A DNA stretch of 27,616 nucleotides from JACVRW01 sp036009005 (GCA_036009005.1 DASYMP010000068.1:1-27616); one strand, 5' to 3'; counted from the first letter of the stretch, positions 15,746 through 23,995 are shown. Notes: generated from the letters alone by a model not told the origin. Numbers and translations are program-made.

Positions 15746-16327
15746 GACGATCATGTCGTGCACGGAGCGGTTCTCGTCGTCCCACAGCGGCCACAGGTAG
15801 TCCACCAGGTACGGGATCAGCGGGATGACCGACCCCGCTATCCCGAGCGCGAACCCCTTCACCGCGATCTCCCTGAGCGCCGCCCAGCCGAAGCTCATCG
15901 CCTCGCCGCTGTCGCGCACCACGCGGATGCCCATCGTCTGCTTGCCCCAGGTCTGGCCGTTGTGCTCGCCGTCGCGGCCCATCAGGACCGGCGCGTAGAA
16001 GAACGCCACGACCAGATAGGCGAGGAAGCTCACCACGCCGGTGACGACCGCGCCGGTATCGCTACCTGCCGCGATCGCTACGACGATCACCACGATGAGA
16101 ATCACCGGCACCAGCAGGATCAGCCAGTCGATCACCTGGGCGGCGCCGCGGCTGCCCCAGGTCGCGAGCGGCTGGCCGTGCCAGCCCGGCGCCTGCTGCG
16201 CGGCGATCGGCTGCTCCCACCCTCCCGGAGGCGCCTCGGGCGCGGACGGCGCCTGCGGAGCTGACGGTGCCTGCGGCCCCGGGGGAGGCGGCGGCGGCTG
16301 ATGGTCGGGCGGCTGGGAACTCTCCAT
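15722..16327 (-). CDS. RDD-family membrane protein with proline-rich N-terminus
   Basis: 201 residues from ATG 16327; the frame is open much further upstream, but only as a shadow of the neighbouring gene. The first 60 residues are cytoplasmic-looking and Pro/Gln/Ala-rich (QPPPPPPGPQAPSAPQAP). The RDD domain follows, with about three membrane segments. The defining Arg-Asp-Asp arginine position reads GSRGAAQVIDWLIL and the DD position includes DDENRSVHDMIVSTHVV, typical of the family. RDD proteins are of mixed or unknown role, some linked to ion transport. It is the last gene of the minus-strand polysaccharide unit and overlaps purA convergently. Confidence 0.8.
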
Positions 16328-16344
16328 GCCGCTATCAAACCACC

Positions 16345-17004
16345 TCAGGGCGACGAATCGGGTACGGCTAGCACCAGTTCCTCGCCGCGCCGCAGAAAAC
16401 GCAGGCCGAGCGCAAGCGCGCCGAGGACGGCGATGACCGTCAGCGTGATCTGCACGCTGAGCAGCCCCTCGCGGCTCCAGTAGACGTCCTCGAGCTCGAG
16501 CAGCAGCGCGGACTCGTCGAGCGTCAGGCCCATTCCGACCCCGAAGGGGATGGCCAGCAGTGGCTCGTGGCGCTCGTCGCGAGAAAGGATCGCGCCGGTG
16601 CCCGATGCGAACGCGATCACGATCCCGGGCACGTAGTGGTGCACGTGCCGCCGTCCCACGCGCAGGTTGCGAAACGGCCCGAAGCTCCCGCGCGTCCGAA
16701 GGACGTAGGTGATCGTGCGCGCCACCAGGAACGTCGTCGCGAACGAGGTGAGCAGGTTGAAGATCGTGTTCTCGCGCGTCGACACGAACCGGTACCCCTC
16801 GCGCGCCACGCGCGCGGTCTCGGCCACCGCCTCCTCCGCTGCGAGCAGCGGATGCGCCTCGTTGCGGAGCGCCGAGGCCCGGCCGCGCCGCCACACCCGG
16901 CGCAGCTCGACTGCCACGACCGTTCCCACAACCGCCGTCGCGGCCGCGCCCAGCGCGAGCGTCCCGCGCCCGGGCGCGAGCGGACCGGGCCGCCTCGCCC
17001 TCAC
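16345..17004 (-). CDS. Conserved membrane protein of unknown function
   Basis: 219 residues from GTG 17004, overlapping the acyltransferase stop by 4 bases (GTGA). About five hydrophobic segments: one near 17-35, then helices near 80-105, 122-140, 150-170 and 185-203. Two conserved-looking polar motifs stand out: GRRHVHHYVPGIVIAF and GVGMGLTLDESALLLELEDV. The His cluster and the DE..E..ED acidic run facing the membrane could bind a metal or catalyse a reaction, but this is a guess. I have seen similar actinobacterial proteins annotated only as hypothetical or integral membrane proteins. Its place in the sugar operon may be incidental. Confidence 0.7.
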   Translation of the reverse strand: MRARRPGPLAPGRGTLALGAAATAVVGTVVAVELRRVWRRGRASALRNEAHPLLAAEEAVAETARVAREGYRFVSTRENTIFNLLTSFATTFLVARTITYVLRTRGSFGPFRNLRVGRRHVHHYVPGIVIAFASGTGAILSRDERHEPLLAIPFGVGMGLTLDESALLLELEDVYWSREGLLSVQITLTVIAVLGALALGLRFLRRGEELVLAVPDSSP

Positions 17005-17696
17005 TCGGAGGCCTCGCCCACCTCACGCGCCGGCACGCCCATCACGAGCGTCCCGGCCGCCACGTCGCGCGTCACCACCGAGCCGGCCGCCACGAACGCC
17101 TCGGCGCCCACCTCCACGCCCGGAAGCAGCACGGCGCCGGCGCCGATGCGGCAGCCGCGCCGCAGGGTCGGGCCGCGCAGCTCCGTGCCGGCGGGCCGTC
17201 GCCCCGCGGTGGGGTCGTTCGTGAGGATCACTCCCGGTGCGATGAAGACGTCGTCCTCGACGACCGACCAGGCGGTCACGTAGGCGCCGGTCTGCATGCG
17301 CACCCGCGCGCCCACGCTCACGTCGTTCTCGACCGATGCCCCGCGCCCCACGACCGACTCGTCCCCGATCGTCGTCCGTTCACGCACGTGAGCCTGGTCG
17401 GCCACGATGCAGCGTTCCCCGATCGTCGCCCCGGCGACGACGACGGCTCCCGCGCCGACCGTGGTGCCGGCGCCGATGACCGCCGGGCCCGCGTCGGCGC
17501 CACCCGCGGCGCTCGAGCGAGCGCCCAGCGCGACCGGCTTGCCCACGACGCAGCCGTCCTGAAGCCTGGCCCCCGCCCCGATCCTGCTGCCCGCGTGAAC
17601 GACCACGTTCCCACCCAGCTCGACATCCTCGGGCAGCTCGACCCCCGCGCCGAGAAGGAGCCCGGCTGCGCGGTCGGATGCCTGAAGCTCAGCCAC
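17001..17696 (-). CDS. Left-handed beta-helix acyltransferase (WbpD/sugar N-acetyltransferase-like)
   Basis: About 231 residues from GTG 17696, which overlaps the Gfo/Idh stop by 8 bases; a longer in-frame extension (to 17753) looks like shadow. The protein is built of hexapeptide repeats such as IGAGTTVGAGAVVVAGATIGERC and IGAGAVLLPGVEVGAEAFVAAGSVV (partial blocks), forming a left-handed beta-helix. The segment VFIAPGVILTNDPTAGRR is the loop typical of nucleotide-sugar N-acetyltransferases such as WbpD. Those enzymes acetylate the 3-amino group of UDP-2-acetamido-3-amino-sugars with acetyl-CoA. Neighbouring dehydrogenase and epimerase genes support that role here. Serine or other sugar acetyltransferases remain possible. 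Confidence 0.75.
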   Translation of the reverse strand: MAELQASDRAAGLLLGAGVELPEDVELGGNVVVHAGSRIGAGARLQDGCVVGKPVALGARSSAAGGADAGPAVIGAGTTVGAGAVVVAGATIGERCIVADQAHVRERTTIGDESVVGRGASVENDVSVGARVRMQTGAYVTAWSVVEDDVFIAPGVILTNDPTAGRRPAGTELRGPTLRRGCRIGAGAVLLPGVEVGAEAFVAAGSVVTRDVAAGTLVMGVPAREVGEASE

Positions 17697-18681
17697 GCGC
17701 CGGCGCGCCGTCGGTGAGCGAGCGCTGGAGCCGCTCGAGGACGCGCACGACACGCAGGGCGGACTCGCCGCCCGAGCGCGGCTCGGCGCCGTCCCGAATG
17801 CAGTCGAGGAAGTGCCTGCACTCGATCCGGAGCGGCTCCTCGTTCGGAACGCGCGGCGAGAAGACGTCGCCGGAGCGGGCGATGTACTCGCCGTACGAGG
17901 AGTAGTCCTCGTCGAAGCCCTTGTCGTAGACGGTGAGCTTGCGCTCGAGCTCCATGTCGTCGAACGTGGCCATGCGCTTCGATCCGACGACGGTGAAGCG
18001 GCGCTCCTTGTGGGGGTCGAGCCAGGACAGGTGCATGTGCGCGGTGAGGCCGGACTCGAAGCGCATGAACGCGAACACCACGTCCTCCACGCCCTCCTTC
18101 ACGTAGCTCTCCCCGACGGCGGTGCACTCGTACGGCTCCTCCCCGGCGAGCCGGAGGATCACCGACACGTCGTGCGCCCCGAGCGACCAGAGCGCGTTCT
18201 CGTCCTGGCGGTGCTTGCCGAGGTTGAGCCGGTTCGAGTAGATGTAGCGGAGGTCGCCGAGCTCGCCCGAGCGGACCAGCTCGCTGAGGCGCTCCACGCC
18301 GGGGTGGTACTCGAGCAGATGGCCCACCATCAGCACACGGCCTGCCTCCTGAGCGGCCGCGACCACTTCCGCGGCCTCCGCCTCGGAGCGTGCGAGCGGC
18401 TTCTCGACGAAGCAGTGCTTCCCGGCCGCGAGCACACGCGTGCCGATCTCGGCGTGGGTGGGCACGGGCGTGGCCACCACCACCGCGTCCAGCGCGTCGT
18501 CCGCGAGCAGGTCGTCGAGAGAGGTCGTGGTCCGTGCCGTGGGGAAGCCGGCGCCCACGCGCGCCAGCGCGTCCTCGGACGCGTCGCAGAGCCAGGTGAG
18601 CTCGGCGTCCGGGAGCCGGTCGAAGTTGCGGGCGAGGTTCGGGCCCCAGTAGCCGAGGCCCACGACCCCGACGGTCGTCAC
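17689..18681 (-). CDS. Gfo/Idh/MocA-family sugar oxidoreductase
   Basis: 330 residues from GTG 18681, overlapping the dehydrogenase TGA by 4 bases. The N-terminal Rossmann fold has VGVVGLGYWGPNLARNF and the family's VEKPLA motif (KHCFVEKPLARS) with the conserved Lys. A GAHDVSVILRL segment supplies the usual catalytic His region of the second domain. NAD(P)-dependent enzymes of this family oxidise or reduce sugar carbons; in UDP-2,3-diacetamido-uronate pathways the WbpB-type member oxidises C3 before transamination. The gene order supports that kind of role but the protein is not clearly WbpB. Confidence 0.78.
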   Translation of the reverse strand: MTTVGVVGLGYWGPNLARNFDRLPDAELTWLCDASEDALARVGAGFPTARTTTSLDDLLADDALDAVVVATPVPTHAEIGTRVLAAGKHCFVEKPLARSEAEAAEVVAAAQEAGRVLMVGHLLEYHPGVERLSELVRSGELGDLRYIYSNRLNLGKHRQDENALWSLGAHDVSVILRLAGEEPYECTAVGESYVKEGVEDVVFAFMRFESGLTAHMHLSWLDPHKERRFTVVGSKRMATFDDMELERKLTVYDKGFDEDYSSYGEYIARSGDVFSPRVPNEEPLRIECRHFLDCIRDGAEPRSGGESALRVVRVLERLQRSLTDGAPARG

Positions 18682-19913
18682 AGACGCACTAGGTTCGGGG
18701 CCTCGATGCCGCGCGTCACGCCGCGGAAGTCGACGACGATCGGCGCCTCGCGCACCACGCGCTCGAGGTCGAGTCCCGGGTGCGCGGTCACGATCACCGC
18801 GCAGTCCACGTCCTCGGGCCACTCCGAGCGCAGGCCGTGCTCCGGCAGCTCGGGCACGAAGTCGTCGTGGTAGACGATCTCCGCGCCGCGCTCGCGGAGC
18901 AGCCGGATGATGCGCAGCGCGGGCGATTCGCGGAGGTCGCCGACGCCCGGCTTGTAGGAGACGCCGAACAGCCCGATGCGAGCCCCGCGCACCGACTTCG
19001 ACTGGTCGTTCAGCGCGCGGGCGATGCGGTCCACGCAGAAGTACGGCATGCGCTGGTTCACCTCGCCGGCGAGCTCGATGAACTCCGTCTGCATGTCGAA
19101 CTCGCGCGCGCGCCAGGCGAGGTAGAACGGGTCCACCGGGAGGCAGTGGCCGCCCATGCCCGGGCCGGGCTTGAACGACATGAAGCCGTACGGCTTCGTG
19201 GCGGCCGCCTCGGTGACCTCCCAGATGTCGATGCCCATGCGGTCGCACAGGATCGCCAGCTCGTTCACGAGCGCGATGTTCACGGAGCGGAAGACGTTCT
19301 CGAGCAGCTTGGTGAGCTCGGCGGCCTCGGGCGTCGAGACCTCCACGATCTCGTCGCAGACCTCGCGATACAGCGCGACTGCGCGGCGGCGGCAGTCGTC
19401 CGTGAGGCCGCCCACGACCTTGGGCGTGTTGCGGAGCGTGTAGTCGGTGCGGCCCGGGTCGATCCGCTCGGGCGAGAAAGCCGCGTAGAAGTCACGGCCG
19501 GCGGCCAGCCCGGACTCCTCGAGCAGCGGAACGAACTGGTCGCGGGTGGTGCCGGGGTAGGTCGTGGACTCGAGCACTACGAGCTGGCCCTCCTTCAGCA
19601 CGCCGGCCAGCGCCGTCCCGGTGGCGATCAGCGGCTGGAGGTCCGGCTCGCGGTTGCGGGTGAGCGGCGTGGGCACCGCGACGACGATCGCGTCGACCTT
19701 CGCCAGGTCGGCGTAGCGCGTCGTCGCCGAGAGCCGCCGCGCGACGCCTTGGAGCGCGTCGTCCGACACGTCCTCGATGTGCGAGCGCCCCGAGGACAGG
19801 GCCTCGACGACACGCGAATCCGTGTCCACGCCCGTCACGTCGTGACCCGCCTCGCAGAACGCGATGGCGAGCGGCAGACCCACGTAGCCGAGGCCGACGA
19901 CTCCGATCCTCAT
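18678..19913 (-). CDS. UDP-N-acetylhexosamine 6-dehydrogenase (WbpA/WecC family)
   Basis: 411 residues from ATG 19913, overlapping the epimerase stop by 4 bases (ATGA). NAD-binding VGLGYVGLPLAIAFCEAG opens the protein. The catalytic cysteine is Cys257 in GMGGHCLPVDPFYLAWRARE, the form typical of UDP-GlcNAc/ManNAc 6-dehydrogenases rather than UDP-glucose dehydrogenase. SPERIDPGRTD and GVSYKPGVGDLRESPA are further family blocks. It oxidises C6 of the UDP-sugar to the uronic acid in two NAD-dependent steps. Whether GlcNAc or ManNAc is the substrate cannot be decided; the WbpI-like epimerase next door favours a WbpA role. Confidence 0.85.
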   Translation of the reverse strand: MRIGVVGLGYVGLPLAIAFCEAGHDVTGVDTDSRVVEALSSGRSHIEDVSDDALQGVARRLSATTRYADLAKVDAIVVAVPTPLTRNREPDLQPLIATGTALAGVLKEGQLVVLESTTYPGTTRDQFVPLLEESGLAAGRDFYAAFSPERIDPGRTDYTLRNTPKVVGGLTDDCRRRAVALYREVCDEIVEVSTPEAAELTKLLENVFRSVNIALVNELAILCDRMGIDIWEVTEAAATKPYGFMSFKPGPGMGGHCLPVDPFYLAWRAREFDMQTEFIELAGEVNQRMPYFCVDRIARALNDQSKSVRGARIGLFGVSYKPGVGDLRESPALRIIRLLRERGAEIVYHDDFVPELPEHGLRSEWPEDVDCAVIVTAHPGLDLERVVREAPIVVDFRGVTRGIEAPNLVRL

Positions 19914-20977
19914 AGCCGCTGAGTGTAAGCGGCCAGCACCTGGCAAACGCGCTCGGCGGCGTGGCCCCCGCCGTACAGCTCCGGGCGCTCCGCGGGCGGG
20001 TCGCGCTCCAGCGCGGTGAGGGCGGCCGCGGCGTCCAGGTCCACCAGCACGTTCCAGCCGCTCTCGACCGTTTCGACCCACTCGGTGGTGTCACGCAGGG
20101 TGATGCACGGCACGCCGAGCAGGTAGGCCTCCTTCTGGACGCCTCCCGAGTCGGTGAGCACGGCGCGTGCGTGCCGGGCCAGCTTCATGAAGTCGAGGTA
20201 GCCGAGCGGCGACACGAGCCGGACGTTCTCCCCGAGCCGCTCCGTGAGTCCCGCCTCGTCGAGCCGCGCGCGCGTGCGCGGGTGGACCGGGAAGACGGTC
20301 GGCAGGGGGAGCGCGGCCAGGAGCTCGGTGAGCTGCTCGAGGCGCTCGCGGCGGTCCACGTTGCCGGCGCGGTGCGCAGTCGCCACCAGGTAGGAGCCCG
20401 GCTCGACGCCAAGCTCGTCGAGCACCTGCGAGCGCTCCTCGGCGATGTCGCGGAAGGTGAGCGACACGTCCGCCATCACGTCCCCCACGAGCTCGACCTC
20501 ACCGGCCACGCCCTCCCGCTCCAGGTTGCGCACGGCCGTCTCGGTCGAGCAGAGCAGCAGGTCGCTCGCGTGGTCGGTCAGCACGCGGTTCAGCTCCTCG
20601 GGCATGGTGCGATCGAAGGAGCGCATGCCGGCCTCCACGTGTCCGACCGGGATCCCCGCCTGCGACGCGGCCAGAGCACCCGCGAGCGTCGTGTTCGTGT
20701 CGCCGTAGACGAGCACCAGCTCGGGGCCGAGCTCCGCGAGCACCGGCTCGAGCTCGGCCAGGATGCGGGCCGTCTGGGCGGTGTTGGTGCCGCCGCCGGC
20801 GTCGAGCTCACGTGCCGGGGCGGGAACGCCGAGCTCCTCGAAGAAGATGCGCGAGAGATCGTCGTCGTAGTGCTGGCCGGTGTGCACGATCAGCTCGTCA
20901 CACCGCTCGCGTAGGGCGCGAGACACCGCTGCCGCCTTGACGAACTGCGGCCGGTTGCCAATGACCGTGACGATCAG
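19910..20977 (-). CDS. Non-hydrolysing UDP-sugar 2-epimerase (WbpI/WecB family), CTG start
   Basis: About 355 residues. The family N-terminus IVTVIGNRPQFVKAAAVSRAL must be included, yet no ATG, GTG or TTG lies at or just before it in frame. The best start is CTG 20977-20975, overlapping the TGA of the aminotransferase (CTGA), just like the ATGA and GTGA overlaps of the neighbours, with GAGGAG upstream. Further motifs: VHTGQHYDDDLSRIFFEELG, VLVYGDTNTTLAGALAA, HVEAGMRSF, PEELNR, and LTDSGGVQKEA. The GNRPQFVKA form resembles WbpI (UDP-2,3-diacetamido-glucuronate 2-epimerase) more than WecB (GTRPE). It converts a gluco- to a manno-configured UDP-sugar. Confidence 0.85.
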   Translation of the reverse strand: MIVTVIGNRPQFVKAAAVSRALRERCDELIVHTGQHYDDDLSRIFFEELGVPAPARELDAGGGTNTAQTARILAELEPVLAELGPELVLVYGDTNTTLAGALAASQAGIPVGHVEAGMRSFDRTMPEELNRVLTDHASDLLLCSTETAVRNLEREGVAGEVELVGDVMADVSLTFRDIAEERSQVLDELGVEPGSYLVATAHRAGNVDRRERLEQLTELLAALPLPTVFPVHPRTRARLDEAGLTERLGENVRLVSPLGYLDFMKLARHARAVLTDSGGVQKEAYLLGVPCITLRDTTEWVETVESGWNVLVDLDAAAALTALERDPPAERPELYGGGHAAERVCQVLAAYTQRL

Positions 20978-21792
20978 CCCGCTGCCAGCTCCTCTTCGAT
21001 GCGCCGGCGCAGCGCGGTGCGCACCTCGCGCGTCCGATCGCCGTCCGGAAGCTCGATGTCCTCGATCGCCACGATGGACTGCGCCTCGCGCAGGGTCGAG
21101 GCCAGGAACGCCTCGCTGGCGGAGCGCAGGTCGTCCATCGTGCAGGAGCGCTCCTCGACCTCGGCCACCTTCATCACGCGATCGCGCGTGATCGACGCAA
21201 GGATGTGGTCCGTGAGCGGCGGCGTGAGGACCGTGCCGCCGCCGTCGACCCAGAAGAGCGTGGACGTGGGCGCCTCGAGCACGTGCCCCTCCGGGGTGAC
21301 GAGCAGAGCCTCGTCGAAGCCTCGCTCCCGAGCGAGGCGCCCGCACAGCATGTTGGCGCCGTAGGAGAGCGACTTGACTCCGTCGAGCACCAGCGTGGGC
21401 GCGTACTCCACGACGCCGAGCCGAATCCGTTCGGGCATTGACGGCTTCGGCTCGGTGAGCAGCAGGCGGTGGCCACCGCGGGTCAGGACGATGCGCAGGC
21501 AGCCGTCGAACCGGTCGCCACCGCGCTCCGCCAGCAGCTCCGGGATTTCGCTCTCCAGCTCGCTCCGCGGCACGTCCGCGAGCCGAAGGTTCGCCGCCGA
21601 ACGCTCTAGCCGGTCCAGGTGATCCGCGAGCGCGAACACGCGTCCGTCGTAGACGCGGATCACCTCGAACACGCCGTCGCCGCGCAGCAGCCCGTCATCC
21701 GTCGCCGGAATGGTGGCCTCGCTCGACGGCATGACGCGCCCGTCGAGGGACGCGAGCTCAGCGGTGGTGGTGGGAGCGGCCAGCTCGGACAA
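20974..21792 (-). CDS. Class IV PLP-dependent aminotransferase/lyase
   Basis: About 272 residues from TTG 21792, which directly follows the 3' end of tRNA-Lys; a later ATG at 21732 (252 residues) would cut the first strand of the fold (ASLDGRVMP), and the longest open frame starts inside the tRNA. Fold-type IV signature: GLLRGDGVFEVIRVYDGRVFALADHLDRL (partial blocks), the PLP lysine Lys140 in GVKSLSYGANML, and EALLVTPEGHVLEAPTSTLFWV. The family includes branched-chain aminotransferase, D-amino-acid aminotransferase and 4-amino-4-deoxychorismate lyase (PabC); length and motifs fit PabC or D-AAT-like members best. It is not the DegT-type enzyme expected for amino-sugar formation, so its place in the sugar operon is unexplained. 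Confidence 0.78.
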   Translation of the reverse strand: MSELAAPTTTAELASLDGRVMPSSEATIPATDDGLLRGDGVFEVIRVYDGRVFALADHLDRLERSAANLRLADVPRSELESEIPELLAERGGDRFDGCLRIVLTRGGHRLLLTEPKPSMPERIRLGVVEYAPTLVLDGVKSLSYGANMLCGRLARERGFDEALLVTPEGHVLEAPTSTLFWVDGGGTVLTPPLTDHILASITRDRVMKVAEVEERSCTMDDLRSASEAFLASTLREAQSIVAIEDIELPDGDRTREVRTALRRRIEEELAAG

Positions 21793-21865
<73 letters not shown>

Positions 21866-21877
21866 GCGTGGCCGAGT

Positions 21878-22237
21878 TTAGTCAGTCGAATCCGAGCTGA
21901 CTGCCTCCAGAGCCTCCGCGCGGGAGCCGTGAATCGGGAAGACCCGGTCGAGGCCGGTGATCTCGAAGATCTTCGTGATGTTCTCGTCCGTACAGACCAG
22001 CGCGAGCGAGCCGCCGGCCGGGCGGAGGCGCTTCACGCCGCCCACGAGCACGCCGAGCGTGGTGGAGTCGATGAAGGTGGCCTTCGAGAGGTCGACCACG
22101 ATCTTCTTCTTGCCCGACTCGATCAGCTCGACCATCCGCTCCTTGAACTCAGGGGCGGTGTAGAGGTCGACCTCACCGCCGAGCTCGATCACGTGGGTCG
22201 AATCGTCTACGGATTCGTCTTGGATGTGGAAATTCAC
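21878..22237 (-). CDS. STAS-domain anti-anti-sigma factor (RsbV/SpoIIAA-like)
   Basis: 119 residues from GTG 22237. A single STAS domain: VIELGGEVDLYTAPEFKERM, then KKIVVDLSKATFIDSTTLGVLVG, where Ser58 in FIDSTTLG is the conserved phosphorylation site. In partner switching the dephosphorylated form binds an RsbW-type kinase and frees a sigma factor. No kinase or sigma gene is adjacent; the divergent GHKL-like protein at 6530-6928 is the only possible partner in this window and the link is not supported by position. It lies between a TPR-like gene and tRNA-Lys on the same strand. Confidence 0.9.
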   Translation of the reverse strand: MNFHIQDESVDDSTHVIELGGEVDLYTAPEFKERMVELIESGKKKIVVDLSKATFIDSTTLGVLVGGVKRLRPAGGSLALVCTDENITKIFEITGLDRVFPIHGSRAEALEAVSSDSTD

Positions 22238-22294
22238 TGGTGTCTTTCCGCCTAGTCCGTGTCCGGGAGGGCCGTTTGCGTGCCTTAGGGTACG

Positions 22295-22951
22295 TCAGCC
22301 GCCGGGTTGCTGCGCGGCGGGCGGCTTTTTGAGTGCGTCGGCTTGCTTCTTGACGAGCTTTCGTTGCGCCTTCGGGGCGAGGTCGACCGCCTTCTGGGCG
22401 GCCAGGTCGGCGGTGCGCTTGTCCTTCGCCAGAGCCGCATATGAGACCAGCCGCAGGTACGAGGGCGTGTCGTTCGCGTCCCTCGCCAGGATGGCGGCCG
22501 CCTTCGTCGCTTCCTTCGGGTCGTTGAGCGCCTGCTGCCCGTAGATCTGGAGGGCGAAGCCCGCCGTGTCGGGGTTCGGGTTGTCGGCCGCGGAGGCGTA
22601 GCGCTTCCAGTAGCTGCCCGCCTGGCGCAGGTCCTGCTTCGCGTCGGGCGGGAATACGGCGCTGCCGGTGGGGCGCTTGCTGGTCGCGAGCGAGTAGTAG
22701 TCGCGCACGAGGTTCTGGAGCACCTGCTCGTTAGTCGGGGTGGTGGCGAGCCGCTCCTTCTGCTTGTCGATCCGGGCCTGCAGCGCGCTGTCGCCGCTCG
22801 GTCCTCCCCCGCCCTTGAAGGCGTCGAGCAGGCCGCCGGATACGTCGCCGCCGATCCCGAACAGCACGAGGCCGCCGCCCATCAGGAGCGCCAGCATCAG
22901 GTAGGTGACCTGCACCGCCCGGCGGCGGCGTCCTCTCAGATCGAACAGCAT
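22295..22951 (-). CDS. Membrane-anchored TPR-like protein
   Basis: 218 residues from ATG 22951. A basic N-terminus (MLFDLRGRRRRAVQ) precedes one membrane helix at about 15-34 (YLMLALLMGGGLVLFGIGG), then a Gly-rich linker and a helical region with tetratricopeptide-like spacing (EQVLQNLVRDYYSLA, FALQIYGQQALNDPKEATKAA, YLRLVSYAALAKDKRTADLAAQKAV as partial blocks). It probably sits at the membrane with most of the chain outside and acts as a binding scaffold. It follows tatA and tatC in the same direction (16-base gap from tatC) and may be co-transcribed; a role in Tat export is only a guess by position. Confidence 0.72.
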   Translation of the reverse strand: MLFDLRGRRRRAVQVTYLMLALLMGGGLVLFGIGGDVSGGLLDAFKGGGGPSGDSALQARIDKQKERLATTPTNEQVLQNLVRDYYSLATSKRPTGSAVFPPDAKQDLRQAGSYWKRYASAADNPNPDTAGFALQIYGQQALNDPKEATKAAAILARDANDTPSYLRLVSYAALAKDKRTADLAAQKAVDLAPKAQRKLVKKQADALKKPPAAQQPGG

Positions 22952-22967
22952 CGGCGCCGTAGGCTAG

Positions 22968-23732
22968 CTAGAGACCCTCGGCAGCGGGCTCGTCGCTCAC
23001 CTCGTGGGCGGGCCGGCCGAGACGAGCCGCCAGCACGATGCTGAGCTCGTAGAGCAGGTAGAGGGGAATCGACTCGAGCACCAGCGTGAGTGGGTCGAGC
23101 GTCGGCAGGAGCGAGGCCAGCACCACGATCACCACAACCGCGTAGCGGCGGTTCTTGCGCAGCTTCTCCGCGCTCGTCAGCCCGAGCTTGCAGGCGGCGA
23201 GCACGCCCACGGGGATCTGGAAGCCGATCCCCATCGACAGCATCAGCAGCGTGACGAACGAGTAGTAGTCGCGTGCGCGGACCTGGGTGTTGAACTCGTC
23301 CGCGTTGAAGTTGAGGAGGAAGTGGAGCGCGGGCGTGAGCACGACGAAGTAGCAGAACACCACTCCCGTGATGAACAGCACCGGGACCAGGACGAGCAGC
23401 GGCGTGGCCACGCGGCGCTCCTGCGGGCTGAACGCGGGCAGCACGAAGGCGTAGAGCTGGTAGAGGATCACCGGAGCCGCGATGATCAGCGCGAAGTAGG
23501 CCGAGTTCGTGAGCGTCGTGTAGAAGGCCTCGGCCGGGCCCAGGGTGATCGGCTCGATCCCGTCGGGCAGGGGCGCGTTCACGATCTCGAGCACGAGATG
23601 GTTCTGCCAGGCGGTCACGGCCCACGCGACGCAGAACGCCAGCGCGCTGGCGATCAGGCGGCTGCGCAGCTCGTCGAGATGGTCGACGACCGAAAGCCGG
23701 TCCTCGTGAGCGATCGGTCGTATGCGCCGCAC
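22968..23732 (-). CDS. tatC: Sec-independent protein translocase TatC
   Basis: 254 residues from GTG 23732. TatC is the receptor for twin-arginine signal peptides in the cytoplasmic membrane. The N-terminal cytoplasmic motif HLDELRSRLI with the conserved Glu is present, followed by six membrane helices; AFSPQERR and FQIPVGVLA are typical loop and helix blocks. It lies 20 bases downstream of tatA, forming a minimal tatAC pair with no tatB in the window, as in many Gram-positive bacteria. Respiratory genes such as the Rieske subunit of the bc complex commonly need Tat, which fits the nearby qcr genes. Confidence 0.95.
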   Translation of the reverse strand: MRRIRPIAHEDRLSVVDHLDELRSRLIASALAFCVAWAVTAWQNHLVLEIVNAPLPDGIEPITLGPAEAFYTTLTNSAYFALIIAAPVILYQLYAFVLPAFSPQERRVATPLLVLVPVLFITGVVFCYFVVLTPALHFLLNFNADEFNTQVRARDYYSFVTLLMLSMGIGFQIPVGVLAACKLGLTSAEKLRKNRRYAVVVIVVLASLLPTLDPLTLVLESIPLYLLYELSIVLAARLGRPAHEVSDEPAAEGL

Positions 23733-23752
23733 GACCTAGGCGGCTTCTGCGG

Positions 23753-23995
23753 CTAGGACTTCTGCTCGCCGGCCGCTGTGACGGTTGGCTCGGCGCTTGC
23801 AGTCGTGACCGTCGGCTCGGCGCGCTCGGGCGAGCCCTCCGACAGCTCGTCCTTGTCCTTGCCGGTGACCGAGTCCTTGAACTCGCGCATCCCGCGTCCG
23901 AGCGAGCGACCGAGGTCCGGCAGCCGCTTGGGGCCGAACACGATCAGCACGATCACGAGGATGACGATTATCTCTAGGGGGCCTGGAGTCCACAT
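23753..23995 (-). CDS. tatA: Sec-independent protein translocase TatA
   Basis: 80 residues from ATG 23995. Single N-terminal membrane helix followed by the amphipathic hinge: PLEIIVILVIVLIVFGPKRL then PDLGRSLGRGMREFKDSV. The FGPKRLP hinge with its Gly-Pro and the FK pair are TatA/E hallmarks. The C-terminal 30 residues are polar and variable. TatA oligomers form the export pathway recruited by TatC. It is divergent from dcd, with only 33 bases between the two starts. Confidence 0.94.
   Translation of the reverse strand: MWTPGPLEIIVILVIVLIVFGPKRLPDLGRSLGRGMREFKDSVTGKDKDELSEGSPERAEPTVTTASAEPTVTAAGEQKS

Noticed and set aside
16132..16338. Arg-rich minus-strand frame beside the RDD start
   Set aside because: Shadow of the proline-rich RDD N-terminus in another frame.
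17697..17753. Upstream extension of the acyltransferase frame
   Set aside because: It lies inside the Gfo/Idh coding region and has no family similarity; GTG 17696 overlaps the upstream stop as expected.
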